The notes beneath the pieces are model-generated. The model was not told the origin of the DNA and ran no database searches. It saw only the letters and a program-made list of their open reading frames with translations. Of a DNA stretch of 64,000 nucleotides, positions 24,262 to 38,997 are shown one piece after another. The stretch is from Alkalinema sp. FACHB-956 (GTDB lineage: Bacteria; Cyanobacteriota; Cyanobacteriia; Leptolyngbyales; Leptolyngbyaceae). The position numbers and the translations under genes were made by a program. The stretch covers positions 1 through 64,000 of the forward strand of contig NZ_JACJRC010000022.1 of NCBI RefSeq assembly GCF_014697025.1, in the 5' to 3' direction. The stretch's first letter is position 1. Each line of letters begins with the position of its first letter.

Positions 24262-26115
24262 ATGACGTTTTCACAGTTAAAGCGGTTGCTGGTAGGAGAA
24301 TCGCTACCAACCAGTGCCCACGCAGAAGAGCGCTTAACCAAAGCCGCAGCCTTGGCAGTGCTATCTTCCGATGCCCTTTCCTCCGTGGCCTATGCGACCC
24401 AGGAAACCCTGTTGGTCTTAATGGCTGCGGGAAGCAGTCGCCACGTTTTGGGCTGGTCTCTGCCGATCGCCCTCGCGATCGTGATCTTGTTGATCATTGT
24501 CATGGTGTCCTACCGTCAAACCATTCGGGCCTACCCCAAGGGCGGGGGATCCTACATTGTGGCGCGGGAGAACTTGGGACTCTACCCCGGCCTGATTGCT
24601 GGAGCCTCATTAATGATTGACTACATTTTGACGGTGGCTGTCAGCGTCTCAGCGGGGATTGATAACTTGGTTTCCGCCTTACCTGCGCTACGGCCCCTGA
24701 CCGTGGACTTATGTTTGATCTTTATTTTCCTGCTGATGATTGCCAATTTGCGGGGGGTGAAGGAGTCGGGGCGCATCTTCATGGTGCCCACCTATGCCTT
24801 TATTGGCAGTATTTTTCTGCTGCTAGGAATTGGATTTTTTAACCAACTCACTGGCAACATTACCCCCGTTCCCCCACCGGCGGAATCCATCCACCACATT
24901 GGCGAAGAATTGAGTTTATTCCTAGTCCTGCGGGCTTTCGCAGCGGGATGTACAGCCTTGACAGGGGTGGAAGCCATTTCCGACGGGGTGCTGGCCTTCA
25001 AACCACCGGAATGGAAAAATGCGCGACAAACCTTGTTGGCGCTGGGGATTATTCTCGGCATCATGTTTCTGGGCATCACCTACCTCGCAAACCTCTACCA
25101 AGTGGTTCCCGCAGACAAAGGCGAAACGGTGCTTTCCATTCTGAGTCGGCAAATTGTTGGAACCAATTTTCTGTACTACTTTATCGTCCTGTTCGCGACG
25201 CCAACCATCCTGTTACTGGCTGCCAACACCAGTTACGCAGACTTCCCTCGGCTTTGCTATTTTCTAGCACGGGACGGATTTTTGCCCCGGCAGTTGTCGC
25301 TGCTGGGCGATCGCTTGGTTTATTCCAATGGCATTTTGTTACTCAGCTTGTCGGCAGCATTATTGGTGATTATGTTTAAAGGGGATACTACTGCCATCAT
25401 CCCGCTGTACGCGGTAGGGGTCTTTACATCCTTTACCCTGTCCCAGGCGGGAATGGTACGCCATTGGTTTAAGGAACAATCAAAGGGTTGGCAGGTCAGT
25501 GCTTGGATCAATGGCATTGGAACTTTGGCAACGCTGTTGGTGTTGGCGATCGTCATTTGGACGAAATTTGCCCTAGGGGCGTGGGTGGTCGTGTTTGCCA
25601 TTCCCTGCCTCGTCATATTTTTTGGCAGTATCCACCGCCATTATCGTTACGTAGCAGATAAGTTAAGTTTGGCGACCCTCACCCCAAAACAATATGTCGC
25701 AAAACCAGCGACGACAGCCGTGTCCCATCCGGCGATCGTGATTGTGGGGCAAGTCCATCGCGGGACGATCGAAGCCTTGGACTACGCCCGTGGCATTGCT
25801 GACAAGATTGTGGCCGTTCACGTGGATATCGGGGGAGACAACGAGAAGTTCCAGCGGGATTGGCAAACCTTTGCACCAGATATTCCCCTTAAAGTCCTCC
25901 CTTCGCCCTATCGATCGGTCGTAGAGCCGATCGTGGACTATGTACGGGACTTTGAAGCTCGCTATCCCGGTGTTTTAACCACGATTATTATTCCGGCCTT
26001 TGTGACTCGACGCTGGTGGGAAGAGTTGTTGCACAACCAAACAACCCTGTTCTTAAAAAATGCGCTGCGAACGAAGAAGAGTCGGGTCATCACCACGGTG
26101 CGCTATTACCTGTAG
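24262..26115 (+). CDS. KimA-like high-affinity potassium importer (APC superfamily)
   Basis: A 617-residue membrane protein close in sequence and layout to Bacillus subtilis KimA (YdaO). It begins with a short soluble head (LLVGESLPTSAHAEERLTK), then AALAVLSSDALSSVAYATQE, SYRQTIRAYPKGGGSYIVAR, GLIAGASLMIDYILTVAVSV and CTALTGVEAISDGVLAFKPP, all in the order of KimA's twelve helices. From about residue 470 a cytoplasmic universal-stress-protein-like domain follows (AIVIVGQVHRGTIEALDYAR, IVAVHVDIGGD, SPYRSVVEPI and the end KKSRVITTVRYYL). KimA proteins are proton-K+ symporters inhibited by c-di-AMP. Amino-acid transport is the alternative reading for APC members, but the USP-like tail favours KimA. 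It is monocistronic and convergent with rpoC2. Confidence 0.85.
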   Translation: MTFSQLKRLLVGESLPTSAHAEERLTKAAALAVLSSDALSSVAYATQETLLVLMAAGSSRHVLGWSLPIALAIVILLIIVMVSYRQTIRAYPKGGGSYIVARENLGLYPGLIAGASLMIDYILTVAVSVSAGIDNLVSALPALRPLTVDLCLIFIFLLMIANLRGVKESGRIFMVPTYAFIGSIFLLLGIGFFNQLTGNITPVPPPAESIHHIGEELSLFLVLRAFAAGCTALTGVEAISDGVLAFKPPEWKNARQTLLALGIILGIMFLGITYLANLYQVVPADKGETVLSILSRQIVGTNFLYYFIVLFATPTILLLAANTSYADFPRLCYFLARDGFLPRQLSLLGDRLVYSNGILLLSLSAALLVIMFKGDTTAIIPLYAVGVFTSFTLSQAGMVRHWFKEQSKGWQVSAWINGIGTLATLLVLAIVIWTKFALGAWVVVFAIPCLVIFFGSIHRHYRYVADKLSLATLTPKQYVAKPATTAVSHPAIVIVGQVHRGTIEALDYARGIADKIVAVHVDIGGDNEKFQRDWQTFAPDIPLKVLPSPYRSVVEPIVDYVRDFEARYPGVLTTIIIPAFVTRRWWEELLHNQTTLFLKNALRTKKSRVITTVRYYL

Positions 26116-26172
26116 TCAACCTAGTCAACCTAGTCAATCTGGTCAACCTAGTCAGCCTGGTCAGCCTGGTCA
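26116..26172. repeat. 9-bp tandem repeat directly after the KimA-like stop codon
   Basis: TCAACCTAG-type units follow the stop codon with six near-identical copies (26116, 26125, 26134, 26143, 26152, 26161) and a degenerate seventh. The variants are TCAATCTGG and TCAGCCTGG. The last codons of the gene (CTG TAG) look like the seed of the array. Confidence 0.85.
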
Positions 26173-26232
26173 ATCGATAAACCGACAGGTCAATTGTTTC
26201 AATCCTTGAACAAATGCAAACTTGAACAAATG

Positions 26233-26262
26233 CAAAAAAGGAGGCTATTACAGCCTCCTTAC
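26233..26262 (-). terminator. Strong terminator of the rpo cluster, shared with the KimA-like gene
   Basis: AAGGAGGCT (26238-26246) pairs perfectly with AGCCTCCTT (26252-26260) over a 5-base loop. On the minus strand the stem is followed by TTTTGCATTTG (six consecutive T including the stem end), ending the rpoC2 transcript. On the plus strand it can also stop the KimA-like transcript, with a weaker tail. Confidence 0.88.
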
Positions 26263-26351
26263 TGTTATTACGGGCTTTTAATTACGGGTGATTGAGCACC
26301 CCAGCCCAAGACTCACTGAATGACTCGCTAGATGACTAAATCTTGATCTTG

Positions 26352-29300
26352 CTACAGCAGATCATCCTCATCTAAGTCATCATCCTCGTCATTCCGGTTA
26401 ATGCTGCTGTCGTCAATCAGTTCATCATCATCCAGAATGGGCGAAAAACCGCTGGCAAATTCACCCCCCTCTCCTTCTCCAGAGCCAAAGCTCTCGAAGC
26501 TGAAGCTGGGCCGATCTTCAAAGCTTTCTAAGCCATAGGCCCGAGCCGTACGATCGTCGAGAACGACATCCGTCAGATCCGCATCATCATCCAGCATCTC
26601 AAAGCTGAGATCGATATCCTGAGGGCCACCGGATTCTTCATAGGCGTTAAAGCCGGTACCCGCTGGAATCAGACGACCAATGATGACGTTTTCTTTCAGA
26701 CCGCGCAACCAGTCAGACTTCCCTTCGATCGCCGCTTCCGTCAGAACCCGCGTGGTTTCTTGGAAGGATGCCGCCGAGATGAAGCTGTCGGTGTTCAAGG
26801 AAGCCTTGGTAATCCCCAGCAGGACAGGCGTATATTTCGCCGGAGCACCCCCGGTAATCGCCATGGCTTCATTGACCTGCTCCAGTTGGTTCAGTTCCAC
26901 CAACTCACCGGGCAGCATCGTAGTATCACCGCCATCATCCACCCGCACCTTAGAGGTCATCTGCCGCACAACCACTTCAATGTGTTTGTCGGAGATGTCA
27001 ATGCCTTGGGATTGGTAAACCCCTTGCACTTCCGCCACCAGGAAGGTTTGCACTTCCTGCAAGCTCTTCAAGGCAGCTTCGTGGATGCCCTGTTTTTCCG
27101 AGTTGGCCAAAAAGAGAATTTCTAGCAACTCGTGGGGATTGGTCGGGCCGTCGGTCAGGCGTTCCCCGGCTTCCACCGCTTGGCCATCAAGGACGATGAC
27201 GTTTTGCCCAGGGCCGAGGGGATACTCCGTGATCAAACCATCGTGATCAACAATTTTGACTTCCACGGAATCATCCTCCGCGTAGATCACTTGGGCAGTA
27301 CCCGACTGGCGCGCAATGATGCAAGCTTCCTTGGGTTTCCGGGCTTCCAACAGTTCCTCAATCCGAGGCAGACCTTGAATGATGTCCCCGGTCTTAGCCC
27401 GTTCAAAGATGAGTAGCACTAAGCTATCCCCCCGTTGCACGAGGTCGCCGTCATCAATGTGCAAGACCGCACCAGGAGACACCCGATAGGGACGGGCCAA
27501 TCGAAGTTTGGCTTGTTTGCCTTCAACGGCCATTACCTGACCGGATTCTTTCAGGTGTTCACCCAGGTCATGGGAGCCACTGACCAGCAGATCACCCTTT
27601 TTCAGCTTGGCAGTTTCAGGGAGGTCGATCGCTAAGGTATCCGCATCGCGCACCACCAGAATCCGACGCACGGCTTCACTGCCATCACGAATCCCTTGAA
27701 CTTCCCCCGCTTCTTTACAGAGGATTTCGGTTCGAGCGACAACAGCACCGGGTGGAATTTGCTCCCCATCCTGTACCAAAATTCGGGTATTGGTACTGCC
27801 TTGGGTGGTATCAGCGGTGATATCGCGCCGAATCACCAGCGATTCCAAAATCACCAGTTGTAACCGCAGCAGTTCCTCATCCGTTTCATCAGGAACTAAC
27901 TCAATGTCGGCAGCCAGCTGAGATTCCTGATCCACTTCCAGAACGAGTTGGGTTCGCAGCAGCTCCAAGCCTTCGATCGAGCGCACCCGATCGCCATCCT
28001 TGTAGGGAATGCGCTGCACGGCCCGTAGACGAATCGATCGACCGGATTCCTGCGCACCAGAATCTTGACTCGGAACCGCAGGTTCATCCGGCACTTGGAA
28101 TTCCACCACCGGTCGCAGCAGCAGGGCAGGACCTTCAGGCGTTTCTACATACTCGACATAGGCCAGTTCTTCGGCGGTCAGTCCCGGCATAATGACCTGA
28201 CCGGGGTTCACCAAAACCGGCTCGCGGGTATTCACCCCATCCAAGCTGTCTAACATGTGGATCGAACCGGGCTTGATCACCACTTCCCTCAGAATGTCGT
28301 TCTTCTGAGTCACTTCAATCACACCACTGCTTTGACAGAAAATCTCCTTGACGACTTCCGTGCCCGCTTCCACGTACTGGCCGTCTTCTACCATCAACAG
28401 CGAAATATCTTTGTTGACTTCGTGGGATTCTTCTGGAATCCAGAGCAGGGTTCCCCCCTTCAGGACTTCGTAGCCCTGTTTGGCCTTACCGCGTTTACCC
28501 ACTTCAACGCCAGAGTAACGCAGGATCCCACCGGTCTGCGTGTGGTAGCGATCGTCAATTAATTCCGCCACCACTTGCCCATTGGTCACCTGAGTCCCAG
28601 GGGCTGCTTTAAGGGAGAAAATTTGACCGCTGGTGGTTTCGAGTCGGTATTGATCACCCCCTTGGTGGCTTTCTACCTTGCGCACCCGAGCCTGATCCAA
28701 CATGACCGAAGCAGTGATGATTTGGATTTCCCGACCGCCTTTGCCTTCGTTGGTATCCGCAAGACGAACCGTACCACCGTTTTCGGTAATCACTTTGGTT
28801 TCGGCAATGACGCCATTGGTTTCGACCCGATCACCATTCTTGACCGCAGGCTCAGCACCGGGCGGCAGGTTATACACATCCCCCGACAGCACCCACATCA
28901 AGCCACCCCGTTGGGCAATGCGGGTCGTGTTACCTTGACGGTCTTTCTTTTCTTCCGGCACCACGTCCGCAAACATGACCTCCCCAGCGAGGTGGGAGAA
29001 CACGTCCATTTGGGCTTTTTCCGTCGTTTTACGACCGCGACCGGACAGGGGGATTTCTGCCAAAATTTGGCCCTGCTTAACCGATTCCCCATCCCGCACC
29101 ATCAAGGTTGCCCCTTGGGCCGCAGTAAAGACTTGGTTTTTGCCGTTGCTGCCTTCGATCGTAATCTTGTTGGCAGAATCCGCCGATTCCACGGTGAGGG
29201 CATCTTCCCCGTGGCGGGTCCGGAAGGGGCGGGACTTCAACTTTTTCGGGAGCTTGACGACCCCGTCAAATTCCGCCCGTTCCTGCCGCGCCATTTCCCC

Positions 29301-30344
29301 GGAGAAAACGCCCCCGGTGTGGAAGGTCCGCATGGTGAGCTGGGTACCCGGTTCACCGATCGACTGGGCCGCAATAATTCCTACCGCTTCGCCAATATCA
29401 ACGAGGTGCGCGTGGGCCAAACTCCAGCCGTAACAACGTTGGCACACCGATCGGGGCGATTCGCAGGTCAGGGGCGATCGCACAACCACTTCCTGCACCT
29501 TAGCTTTGCCAATTTCCTCTGCAATTTCATTGGAAATGGCATCATTGCGGGCCACAATCACTTCCCCCGTCTCGGGATGGAGGACATCCTGGGAAACGAC
29601 TCGACCTAAAAGGCGATCTTTGAGCGGAATTAAGACCCGTTCCCCATCAGTCATGCTGCGAACTGGAATGCCTCGAGCAGTACCGCAATCTAGTTCACGA
29701 ATGATCACATCCTGGGAGACATCCACCAGACGGCGGGTCAAATAACCGGAGTCCGCTGTCCGTAGCGCCGTATCCACCAAGCCTTTACGCGCCCCGTAGG
29801 AGGAGATGATGTATTCGGTAACCGTCAGCCCTTCCCGGAAGTTGGTCTTAATCGGGAGGTCAATAATTTCCCCCTGGGGATTCGCCATCAGACCCCGCAT
29901 CCCCACCAACTGACGCACCTGGGAGATATTCCCCCGAGCGCCGGAGAAGGCCATCATGTACACCGAGTTCAGCGGGTCGTTGGAGCGGAAGTGTTTAACC
30001 ACCTCATCCTTCAGTTCCTCGGAGGTTCCGTTCCAAGTGTCAATCACCTTTTGGAACCGTTCCACTTCGGTGATTTCGCCGCGCGTGTACTTTTCTTCCG
30101 TCGATCGAATGGTTTCTTCCGCACTTTCCAGAAGTGCTTTTTTCGTCGGGGGGATTTGCAAATCGTCTACGGAAATTGAGACCCCGGCTCGCGTTGCATA
30201 GCGGAAACCCAAATCCTTCACGGCATCTGCCATTTGTGCGGTTCGGGCAGTGCCGTAATGGGTAAAGGCCCAGGAAACGAGATTTTGCAGTTGTTTTTTG
30301 TTGATGACGCGGTTACGGAAAACTTGCTTGCCTTGCTCTGCCAT
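26352..30344 (-). CDS. rpoC2: DNA-directed RNA polymerase subunit beta'' (RpoC2)
   Basis: A 1330-residue subunit forming the C-terminal two-thirds of beta-prime. The start at ATG 30344 ([20 protein letters not shown]) matches other cyanobacteria; a longer frame to 30488 would add unconserved residues. Zinc-binding cysteines are at 220, 294, 301 and 304 ([17 protein letters not shown]). The trigger loop/bridge region is [20 protein letters not shown]. The cyanobacteria-specific insertion SI3, rich in beta sandwich-barrel hybrid repeats, spans about residues 345-990. The C-terminal jaw and clamp follow ([32 protein letters not shown]), then an acidic Asp/Glu/Ser tail. It is the last gene of rpoB-rpoC1-rpoC2. 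Confidence 0.98.
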   Translation of the reverse strand: MAEQGKQVFRNRVINKKQLQNLVSWAFTHYGTARTAQMADAVKDLGFRYATRAGVSISVDDLQIPPTKKALLESAEETIRSTEEKYTRGEITEVERFQKVIDTWNGTSEELKDEVVKHFRSNDPLNSVYMMAFSGARGNISQVRQLVGMRGLMANPQGEIIDLPIKTNFREGLTVTEYIISSYGARKGLVDTALRTADSGYLTRRLVDVSQDVIIRELDCGTARGIPVRSMTDGERVLIPLKDRLLGRVVSQDVLHPETGEVIVARNDAISNEIAEEIGKAKVQEVVVRSPLTCESPRSVCQRCYGWSLAHAHLVDIGEAVGIIAAQSIGEPGTQLTMRTFHTGGVFSGEMARQERAEFDGVVKLPKKLKSRPFRTRHGEDALTVESADSANKITIEGSNGKNQVFTAAQGATLMVRDGESVKQGQILAEIPLSGRGRKTTEKAQMDVFSHLAGEVMFADVVPEEKKDRQGNTTRIAQRGGLMWVLSGDVYNLPPGAEPAVKNGDRVETNGVIAETKVITENGGTVRLADTNEGKGGREIQIITASVMLDQARVRKVESHQGGDQYRLETTSGQIFSLKAAPGTQVTNGQVVAELIDDRYHTQTGGILRYSGVEVGKRGKAKQGYEVLKGGTLLWIPEESHEVNKDISLLMVEDGQYVEAGTEVVKEIFCQSSGVIEVTQKNDILREVVIKPGSIHMLDSLDGVNTREPVLVNPGQVIMPGLTAEELAYVEYVETPEGPALLLRPVVEFQVPDEPAVPSQDSGAQESGRSIRLRAVQRIPYKDGDRVRSIEGLELLRTQLVLEVDQESQLAADIELVPDETDEELLRLQLVILESLVIRRDITADTTQGSTNTRILVQDGEQIPPGAVVARTEILCKEAGEVQGIRDGSEAVRRILVVRDADTLAIDLPETAKLKKGDLLVSGSHDLGEHLKESGQVMAVEGKQAKLRLARPYRVSPGAVLHIDDGDLVQRGDSLVLLIFERAKTGDIIQGLPRIEELLEARKPKEACIIARQSGTAQVIYAEDDSVEVKIVDHDGLITEYPLGPGQNVIVLDGQAVEAGERLTDGPTNPHELLEILFLANSEKQGIHEAALKSLQEVQTFLVAEVQGVYQSQGIDISDKHIEVVVRQMTSKVRVDDGGDTTMLPGELVELNQLEQVNEAMAITGGAPAKYTPVLLGITKASLNTDSFISAASFQETTRVLTEAAIEGKSDWLRGLKENVIIGRLIPAGTGFNAYEESGGPQDIDLSFEMLDDDADLTDVVLDDRTARAYGLESFEDRPSFSFESFGSGEGEGGEFASGFSPILDDDELIDDSSINRNDEDDDLDEDDLL

Positions 30345-30505
30345 GTCTGCCCCACCAAATGCTGATGTTGGATTGAAGTTGTAAACAAAGGGGGAAAGGT
30401 GTGGAAATTGGCCCTTACTGCCAAGAGAAGCCACACCTTGATAAACCGCGATCCATCGCACCGTTCCAATTGATTTTGTGGCTTGCAACAGTGCGATCGC
30501 GGGCG

Positions 30506-32377
30506 TTAGTCAGCTAACACATCGATGACGGTTTTGTTGTAAATAATCCGTCCCGGCGTCGTCTTGATGTACTGGGAAATCAAGTTCCCTTCGGGATCCT
30601 GCCGTACCCGTCGGTAGTTATAGAGGCGAGTCACATAGCCCTCTTCCGAGGTTTGTTCCTCCACCAGCGCATCATCCAAGTCCGTCTCGACCTCACCGTC
30701 AAATCGCACCCAAACGTAGGAATGGAGATCGACTTCCTTCTGCTCGTAGGCGGTGATAGCGTCATCCAGGTTGGCAAAGTAGCGACCTGCGCCCTTGGTC
30801 GCGGCGGGGTTTTCCGCAGTCAGGTAATAGCAGCCCAACACCATGTCTTGGCTCGGTGTGACGATCGGACGCCCCGTGGCTGGAGACAGAATGTTATTCG
30901 ACGCCAGCATTAAGAGGCGGGCTTCGGCCTGGGCTTCCAGGGACAACGGTACGTGCACCGCCATTTGGTCTCCGTCAAAGTCCGCGTTGAAGGCCGGACA
31001 GACCAAGGGGTGGAGTTGAATGGCACGACCATCAACCAGGATCGGTTCAAAGGCTTGAATCCCCAAACGGTGCAGCGTCGGGGCCCGGTTCAGCATGACA
31101 GGGTGCCCTTCAATCACTTCATCCAAGACATCCCAGACTGTGGGGTCGTTGCGTTGGATCAACTTTTTCGCAGCCTTAATGTTGTTGACCAAGCCTTGGC
31201 GAATCAACCGGTGAATCACAAAGGGCTGGAACAGCTCGATCGCCATTTCCTTGGGCAGACCGCACTGGTGAATCTTCAGTTTGGGGCCAACCACGATCAC
31301 AGAACGACCGGAGTAGTCCACCCGTTTCCCCAGCAGGTTTTGCCGGAAGCGACCCTGTTTCCCTTCGATAATGTCCGACAGGGACTTGAGGGGACGGTTG
31401 TTCGCACCCACGACGGTACGACCGCGGCGACCGTTATCGATCAGCGCATCCACCGCTTCCTGGAGCATCCGTTTTTCGTTACGGACGATAATTTCCGGCG
31501 CGAGGATTTCCTGGAGGCGGGCCAGACGGTTGTTCCGGTTAATCACCCGGCGATACAAGTCGTTCAAATCAGAGGTGGCAAAACGGCCCCCATCCAGTTG
31601 CACCATCGGGCGCAGATCCGGCGGAATGACGGGAATCACATCCAAGACCATCCAGTCTGGCTGGGAACCTGTCGCAATAAAGTTATCAATCACCCGCAGG
31701 CGTTTGATCAACTTGGCCCGCTTTTGTCCCTTGGACGCAGCAATTTCTTCCCGCAGCCGTTCCGCTTCTTCATCCAGATTGATGTCTTGCAGGAGTTGTT
31801 GCAGCGCCTCTGCCCCAATGCCTACTTCAATGCCTTCCAGCTTAGAATCTTCGCTGTACAGCTCGTCTTCAATTTCAATCCACTGATCTTCCGTCAGCAG
31901 TTGCTTATAGCTCAATCCTTCAGCGTTACCAGGATTCAGCACGACATAGGCATTGAAGTAAACGATTTGCTCAACATCCCGCAGGGGCATGTCTAGCAAA
32001 ATTGCCATGTAGCTTGGAATCCCTTTGAGATACCACACGTGGGCCACAGGAGCCGCCAGCTTGATATAACCCATGCGATGCCGCCGCACGCGGGATTCCG
32101 TGACTTCTACGCCACAACGTTCACACACAATCCCCCGGTGGCGCACCCGTTTGTACTTCCCGCAGTGGCATTCCCAGTCCTTCGCAGGCCCAAAAATCCG
32201 CTCACAGAAAAGACCATCCATTTCCGGTTTCAGGGTCCGGTAGTTGATGGTTTCGGGTTTGGTGACTTCACCGACAATTTGGCCATTGGGCAGGGTACGT
32301 TCCCCCCACTGACGAATGCGTTCCGGGGATGCCAGACCAATTTTGACGTAGTCGAATCGCTGTTCAAGCTTGGGCAT
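30506..32377 (-). CDS. rpoC1: DNA-directed RNA polymerase subunit gamma (RpoC1)
   Basis: A 623-residue subunit equal to the N-terminal third of bacterial beta-prime; the split is diagnostic for cyanobacteria and plastids. A zinc finger is formed by Cys70, Cys72, Cys85 and Cys88 ([16 protein letters not shown]). The catalytic magnesium loop [12 protein letters not shown] is at about 464-475 with Asp466, Asp468 and Asp470. The clamp and lid segments ([36 protein letters not shown]) are normal. The ATG at 32377 gives [20 protein letters not shown] as in relatives. It is separated from rpoB by 168 bases and from rpoC2 by 161 bases. Confidence 0.98.
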   Translation of the reverse strand: MPKLEQRFDYVKIGLASPERIRQWGERTLPNGQIVGEVTKPETINYRTLKPEMDGLFCERIFGPAKDWECHCGKYKRVRHRGIVCERCGVEVTESRVRRHRMGYIKLAAPVAHVWYLKGIPSYMAILLDMPLRDVEQIVYFNAYVVLNPGNAEGLSYKQLLTEDQWIEIEDELYSEDSKLEGIEVGIGAEALQQLLQDINLDEEAERLREEIAASKGQKRAKLIKRLRVIDNFIATGSQPDWMVLDVIPVIPPDLRPMVQLDGGRFATSDLNDLYRRVINRNNRLARLQEILAPEIIVRNEKRMLQEAVDALIDNGRRGRTVVGANNRPLKSLSDIIEGKQGRFRQNLLGKRVDYSGRSVIVVGPKLKIHQCGLPKEMAIELFQPFVIHRLIRQGLVNNIKAAKKLIQRNDPTVWDVLDEVIEGHPVMLNRAPTLHRLGIQAFEPILVDGRAIQLHPLVCPAFNADFDGDQMAVHVPLSLEAQAEARLLMLASNNILSPATGRPIVTPSQDMVLGCYYLTAENPAATKGAGRYFANLDDAITAYEQKEVDLHSYVWVRFDGEVETDLDDALVEEQTSEEGYVTRLYNYRRVRQDPEGNLISQYIKTTPGRIIYNKTVIDVLAD

Positions 32378-32545
32378 CGCGTTCTCTTTCCTGAAGTGAT
32401 TAAGTTTTGACTAATCGGTTTGACTGATTTGGGTTAACAGGCGCGTTCTGAAAAAGTCCCATCGGAAGTCAACAACCAAGAGGGCAGATAAAGCACTTCA
32501 GTTTATCTCCCCTCCGGTGGACTGGGATCCCTTTGATCCCGTTAA

Positions 32546-35860
<3,315 letters not shown>

Positions 35861-36257
35861 GCGTCTCCTCTAAAGGTTCACGCCCAGCGCGAATCCCAGA
35901 TTTTAGGCTACTTGCACAGTTATGTCAACATAAAAACATTGGCTCCCGACGGCAGGATCCAACTAATTGTGATAAATATTTGGGGTTAAAACTTTGAAGG
36001 CATGGATTGCTTGAGGGCTTGAAAGTCTTCTGAAAGGGGGAATACAGCCATTACATCAAACCAAGGGCAAATGACCATTCCCATTATTACCCACAAAGGC
36101 TCAATTGTGGCTTGACGAATCCAAGAAAATTGTGTAGGAAATCAGACTTGATGGGTTTAATGGATGAAGATCGACGAGTTCCCAGGAGCTCCTACTGTCC
36201 CAAGACCCTCTAGCGATTGATCGCAATCACCCCCTGGAAGTCAGCAAGACCGACCTC
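35861..36257. other. Spacer between tatD and rpoB
   Basis: 397 bases without a gene. It must contain the ribosome-binding site of rpoB (GAGGAGACGC directly upstream of its ATG on the minus strand) and probably a promoter. GACCTC/GAGGTC at 36251-36272 can form a small hairpin around the tatD stop codon, but has no T-tract. Confidence 0.45.
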
Positions 36258-37091
36258 TTAAACGGATGAGGTCGCCAAGTTTGATACGATCGTTCTCGCT
36301 GCCTCCGGTCGAGTCAGCCGAAACAACCGACAGGCATTTGCCGTTGTGTGATCAGCAATTTCAGCTAAGCTCACCTGCCGCAATTGGGCTACCTGTTGAG
36401 CCACGTACTGCACGTAGGCGGGTTCATTACGCTTTTCACCCCGCTTGGGAACCGGGGCCAAAAACGGACAGTCAGTTTCAACCAAGAGACGATCCAAAGG
36501 GACAATTTTGGCAGATGCCTGGATCGGCTCTGCTTTTTTGAATGTCACGGTTCCACTAAAACTGATGTAGAAACCCAAATCCAAAAACCACTGAGTTTCC
36601 TCCGGTGATCCCCCCCAACAGTGCATCACTCCTTGAACCGCACCGATTCGCTGCCAAAACCCTTGGAGGAATTCTGCGAGCACCGAAGCGGCGTCTCGGC
36701 AGTGGAGAATGACGGGCAAATTCAACTGATGGGCAATGCGCAGTTGCGCCTCAAGGCTCTCTAACTGCTGATCAACGTTATCCGCCTTAAAGAAATCTAA
36801 GCCCGTTTCTCCGATCGCGACCACCCGATCGTCCGATTGCGCCAATGCCAAAATTTCGGCCTCTCGTGCGGGATGCCACAGTTCAGCCACATCCAAGGGA
36901 TGCAACCCCACTGCAAAGGCAACCTCGGGGTAGCGATCGGCGATCGATCGAATCGCGGGAAACTCAGAAGGCTCGACACACGAATGAACCAGACGCACAA
37001 CACCGGCTTCTCGCCACCGCGCAGCTACGGCATCTAAGTCTGGTTCAAACAAGTCGAAATTAATGTGGACGTGCGTGTCGATTAATTGCAT
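36258..37091 (-). CDS. tatD: TatD-family metal-dependent hydrolase
   Basis: A 277-residue TIM-barrel hydrolase with 3'-5' exonuclease-type DNase activity in characterised members. Metal-binding residues are visible: [11 protein letters not shown] at the N-terminus (His-x-His), [11 protein letters not shown] (Glu), VILHCRDA (His), [10 protein letters not shown] (His) and [20 protein letters not shown] (Asp). The end [17 protein letters not shown] and TTANACRLF is standard. It begins 12 bases after the rpsT stop, so the two are co-transcribed. The order rpsT-tatD-rpoB is widespread in cyanobacteria and places this repair/quality-control enzyme with transcription and translation genes. Confidence 0.94.
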   Translation of the reverse strand: MQLIDTHVHINFDLFEPDLDAVAARWREAGVVRLVHSCVEPSEFPAIRSIADRYPEVAFAVGLHPLDVAELWHPAREAEILALAQSDDRVVAIGETGLDFFKADNVDQQLESLEAQLRIAHQLNLPVILHCRDAASVLAEFLQGFWQRIGAVQGVMHCWGGSPEETQWFLDLGFYISFSGTVTFKKAEPIQASAKIVPLDRLLVETDCPFLAPVPKRGEKRNEPAYVQYVAQQVAQLRQVSLAEIADHTTANACRLFRLTRPEAARTIVSNLATSSV

Positions 37092-37103
37092 GGAGGCTAA
37101 TGC

Positions 37104-37400
37104 TTACTTCGTCGCCAAAGCCACTTTTTTCAGGGCACGGGCCAGACGAGACTTTTTGCGGGCACCGTTGTTTTGGTGCAAGACGCCGCGTTTCACCGCT
37201 TTGTCGATTTTGCTAGTCACAGCGGACATCGCAGCTTTCGCTTCCTGGAGGGTCTCTTCGGAAGGGGTTGCAGCATACTTATCAACGGCTGCAAAGTAGC
37301 TCTTCATGAGGGTTTTAACCGCAGAAGAATAGGTTTTGTTGCGCATGCGGTTGCGCTCGGCAATCTGAACTCGTTTTTCAGCAGACTTGATATTAGGCAC
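37104..37400 (-). CDS. rpsT: 30S ribosomal protein S20
   Basis: A 98-residue, very basic, all-helical protein of the 30S subunit. It shows the expected [35 protein letters not shown] and the C-terminal [26 protein letters not shown] region. It binds 16S rRNA early in assembly. It is the first gene of the rpsT-tatD-rpoB cluster; its promoter must lie in the 133-base divergent spacer shared with hisD. Confidence 0.97.
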   Translation of the reverse strand: MPNIKSAEKRVQIAERNRMRNKTYSSAVKTLMKSYFAAVDKYAATPSEETLQEAKAAMSAVTSKIDKAVKRGVLHQNNGARKKSRLARALKKVALATK

Positions 37401-37533
37401 GGTTCTCTCGGAAGTAACGCTATCTAAGGTGTTTAAGAATTTCCAGACATACTAATATAGCACCAATTTCCCCTCAACATGATCCACAAAAATCCAGTTA
37501 AGCTATAGAAACGATACTGACACTCCTAACTCC

Positions 37534-38841
37534 ATGCTGCGAATCATTACCCAGTTGACCGAGGCGAAAGCTGAACTGCACCGGATTTGCGATCGTACCC
37601 ACGACGATCAAGTATTCAATAAGGAAGCGACGGTGCGGCAAGTTTTACAAACGGTGAAGCGGCAAGGGGATAAGGCCGTCCTGGATTACACCTTGGAATT
37701 TGATGGTCAGGCCTTTACCGCCGATCAGCTTCGGGTTGCCCCCGAAGAACTCGATGCCGCCTATCAAAAAGTGGATCAGGACCTGATTAACGCCATTCGG
37801 CTGGCCAAGGAAAAAATTGAAGCCTTCCACAGAATGCGGGTGCCCCAGAGTTGGGTGCACTTTGCCGAGGATGAGGTGGTGTTGGGCAAGCGCTATACGC
37901 CGGTGGATTCTGCGGGGCTCTACGTTCCCGGTGGCCGTGCCGCTTACCCCAGCACAGTCCTGATGAACGCCGTGCCCGCTACCGTGGCCCAGGTACCCCA
38001 CATTGTTATGGTGACTCCACCCGGGCCGGAAGGCGTAATCAACCCTGCAGTGCTGGTCGCAGCCCAGGAAGCTGGGATCCAGGAAATTTATCGCGTCGGT
38101 GGGGCTCAGGCCATTGCGGCCCTCGCCTACGGGACGGAAACGATTCCTAAGGTGGATGTGATTACGGGGCCTGGAAATATCTATGTGACCTTGGCCAAGA
38201 AGCAGGTCTATGGCACCGTGGGGATTGACTCCCTGGCTGGGCCTTCGGAGGTCTTGGTCATTGCCGATGGCAGCGCCAATCCGACCCATGTGGCAGCGGA
38301 TTTATTAGCCCAGGCAGAGCATGACCCCATGGCCGCCGCAATTCTGATTACAACGGATAGCAATCTGGCCAACAAGGTGGTGCAAGAAGTAGAGGAGCAA
38401 TTGGCGGATCACCCCCGGAAACTCCTGACGGAAAAGGCGATCGCCCACTATGGCTTGATCATTGTGGTGGACGACCTCGCAGCAGCGGCGGAACTGTCCA
38501 ACGAATTTGCACCGGAGCATTTGGAACTTGAGATCGCTGAACCTTGGGATTTGCTGCCCAGCATTCGTCACGCAGGCGCGATTTTCCTGGGTAGCTCAAC
38601 CCCAGAAGCCGTGGGAGATTACCTCGCTGGCCCTAACCATACCCTTCCGACTTCTGGATCCGCTCGTTATGCTTCTCCCTTGGGAGTGGAAACCTTCCTG
38701 AAGCATTCCAGTTTGATTCAATACTCTCCAACGGCCCTCCGCAAAACAGCCGCCGCGATCGAGACCCTGACCCAGGCAGAAGGATTACCCTCCCATGGCA
38801 AGTCCGTTTCCCTGCGCATGGAGCAACCCCACGCAGAATAG
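37534..38841 (+). CDS. hisD: Histidinol dehydrogenase
   Basis: A 435-residue zinc enzyme that oxidises L-histidinol to histidine in two NAD-dependent steps. Landmarks are YTPVDSAGLYVPGGRAAYPS, VITGPGNIYVTLAKKQVYG, IDSLAGPSEVLVIADGSANP, ADLLAQAEHDPMAAAILIT (zinc/substrate residues), EFAPEHLELE and YLAGPNHTLPTSGSARYASP. Length is normal. The ATG at 37534 is the first possible start after the divergent promoter region. It is alone on the plus strand, as his genes are scattered in cyanobacteria. No histidine leader is present. Confidence 0.97.
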   Translation: MLRIITQLTEAKAELHRICDRTHDDQVFNKEATVRQVLQTVKRQGDKAVLDYTLEFDGQAFTADQLRVAPEELDAAYQKVDQDLINAIRLAKEKIEAFHRMRVPQSWVHFAEDEVVLGKRYTPVDSAGLYVPGGRAAYPSTVLMNAVPATVAQVPHIVMVTPPGPEGVINPAVLVAAQEAGIQEIYRVGGAQAIAALAYGTETIPKVDVITGPGNIYVTLAKKQVYGTVGIDSLAGPSEVLVIADGSANPTHVAADLLAQAEHDPMAAAILITTDSNLANKVVQEVEEQLADHPRKLLTEKAIAHYGLIIVVDDLAAAAELSNEFAPEHLELEIAEPWDLLPSIRHAGAIFLGSSTPEAVGDYLAGPNHTLPTSGSARYASPLGVETFLKHSSLIQYSPTALRKTAAAIETLTQAEGLPSHGKSVSLRMEQPHAE

Positions 38842-38997
38842 AGAGGCATCGCTTCTGCAACCAGGCATTTCCGGAGCGATCAAGGGAGCCAACGTTGATT
38901 TAGACAAACGTTAATTTATACGGCATGATCGTTCCGATTCTAGGAAACCCGTATTACGCTCAGAACGACAAGGGTATCGATGGGTGGAGGGTTCGCC

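Noticed and set aside
28575-29609. Long plus-strand open frame (about 344 codons) opposite rpoC2
   Set aside because: It is antisense to a highly conserved part of rpoC2, its translation has no domain features and a His/Arg/Phe-rich composition typical of shadow frames in this base composition.
30953-31996. Long plus-strand open frame (about 347 codons) opposite rpoC1
   Set aside because: Antisense to the conserved core of rpoC1; no ribosome-binding site, no recognisable motif.
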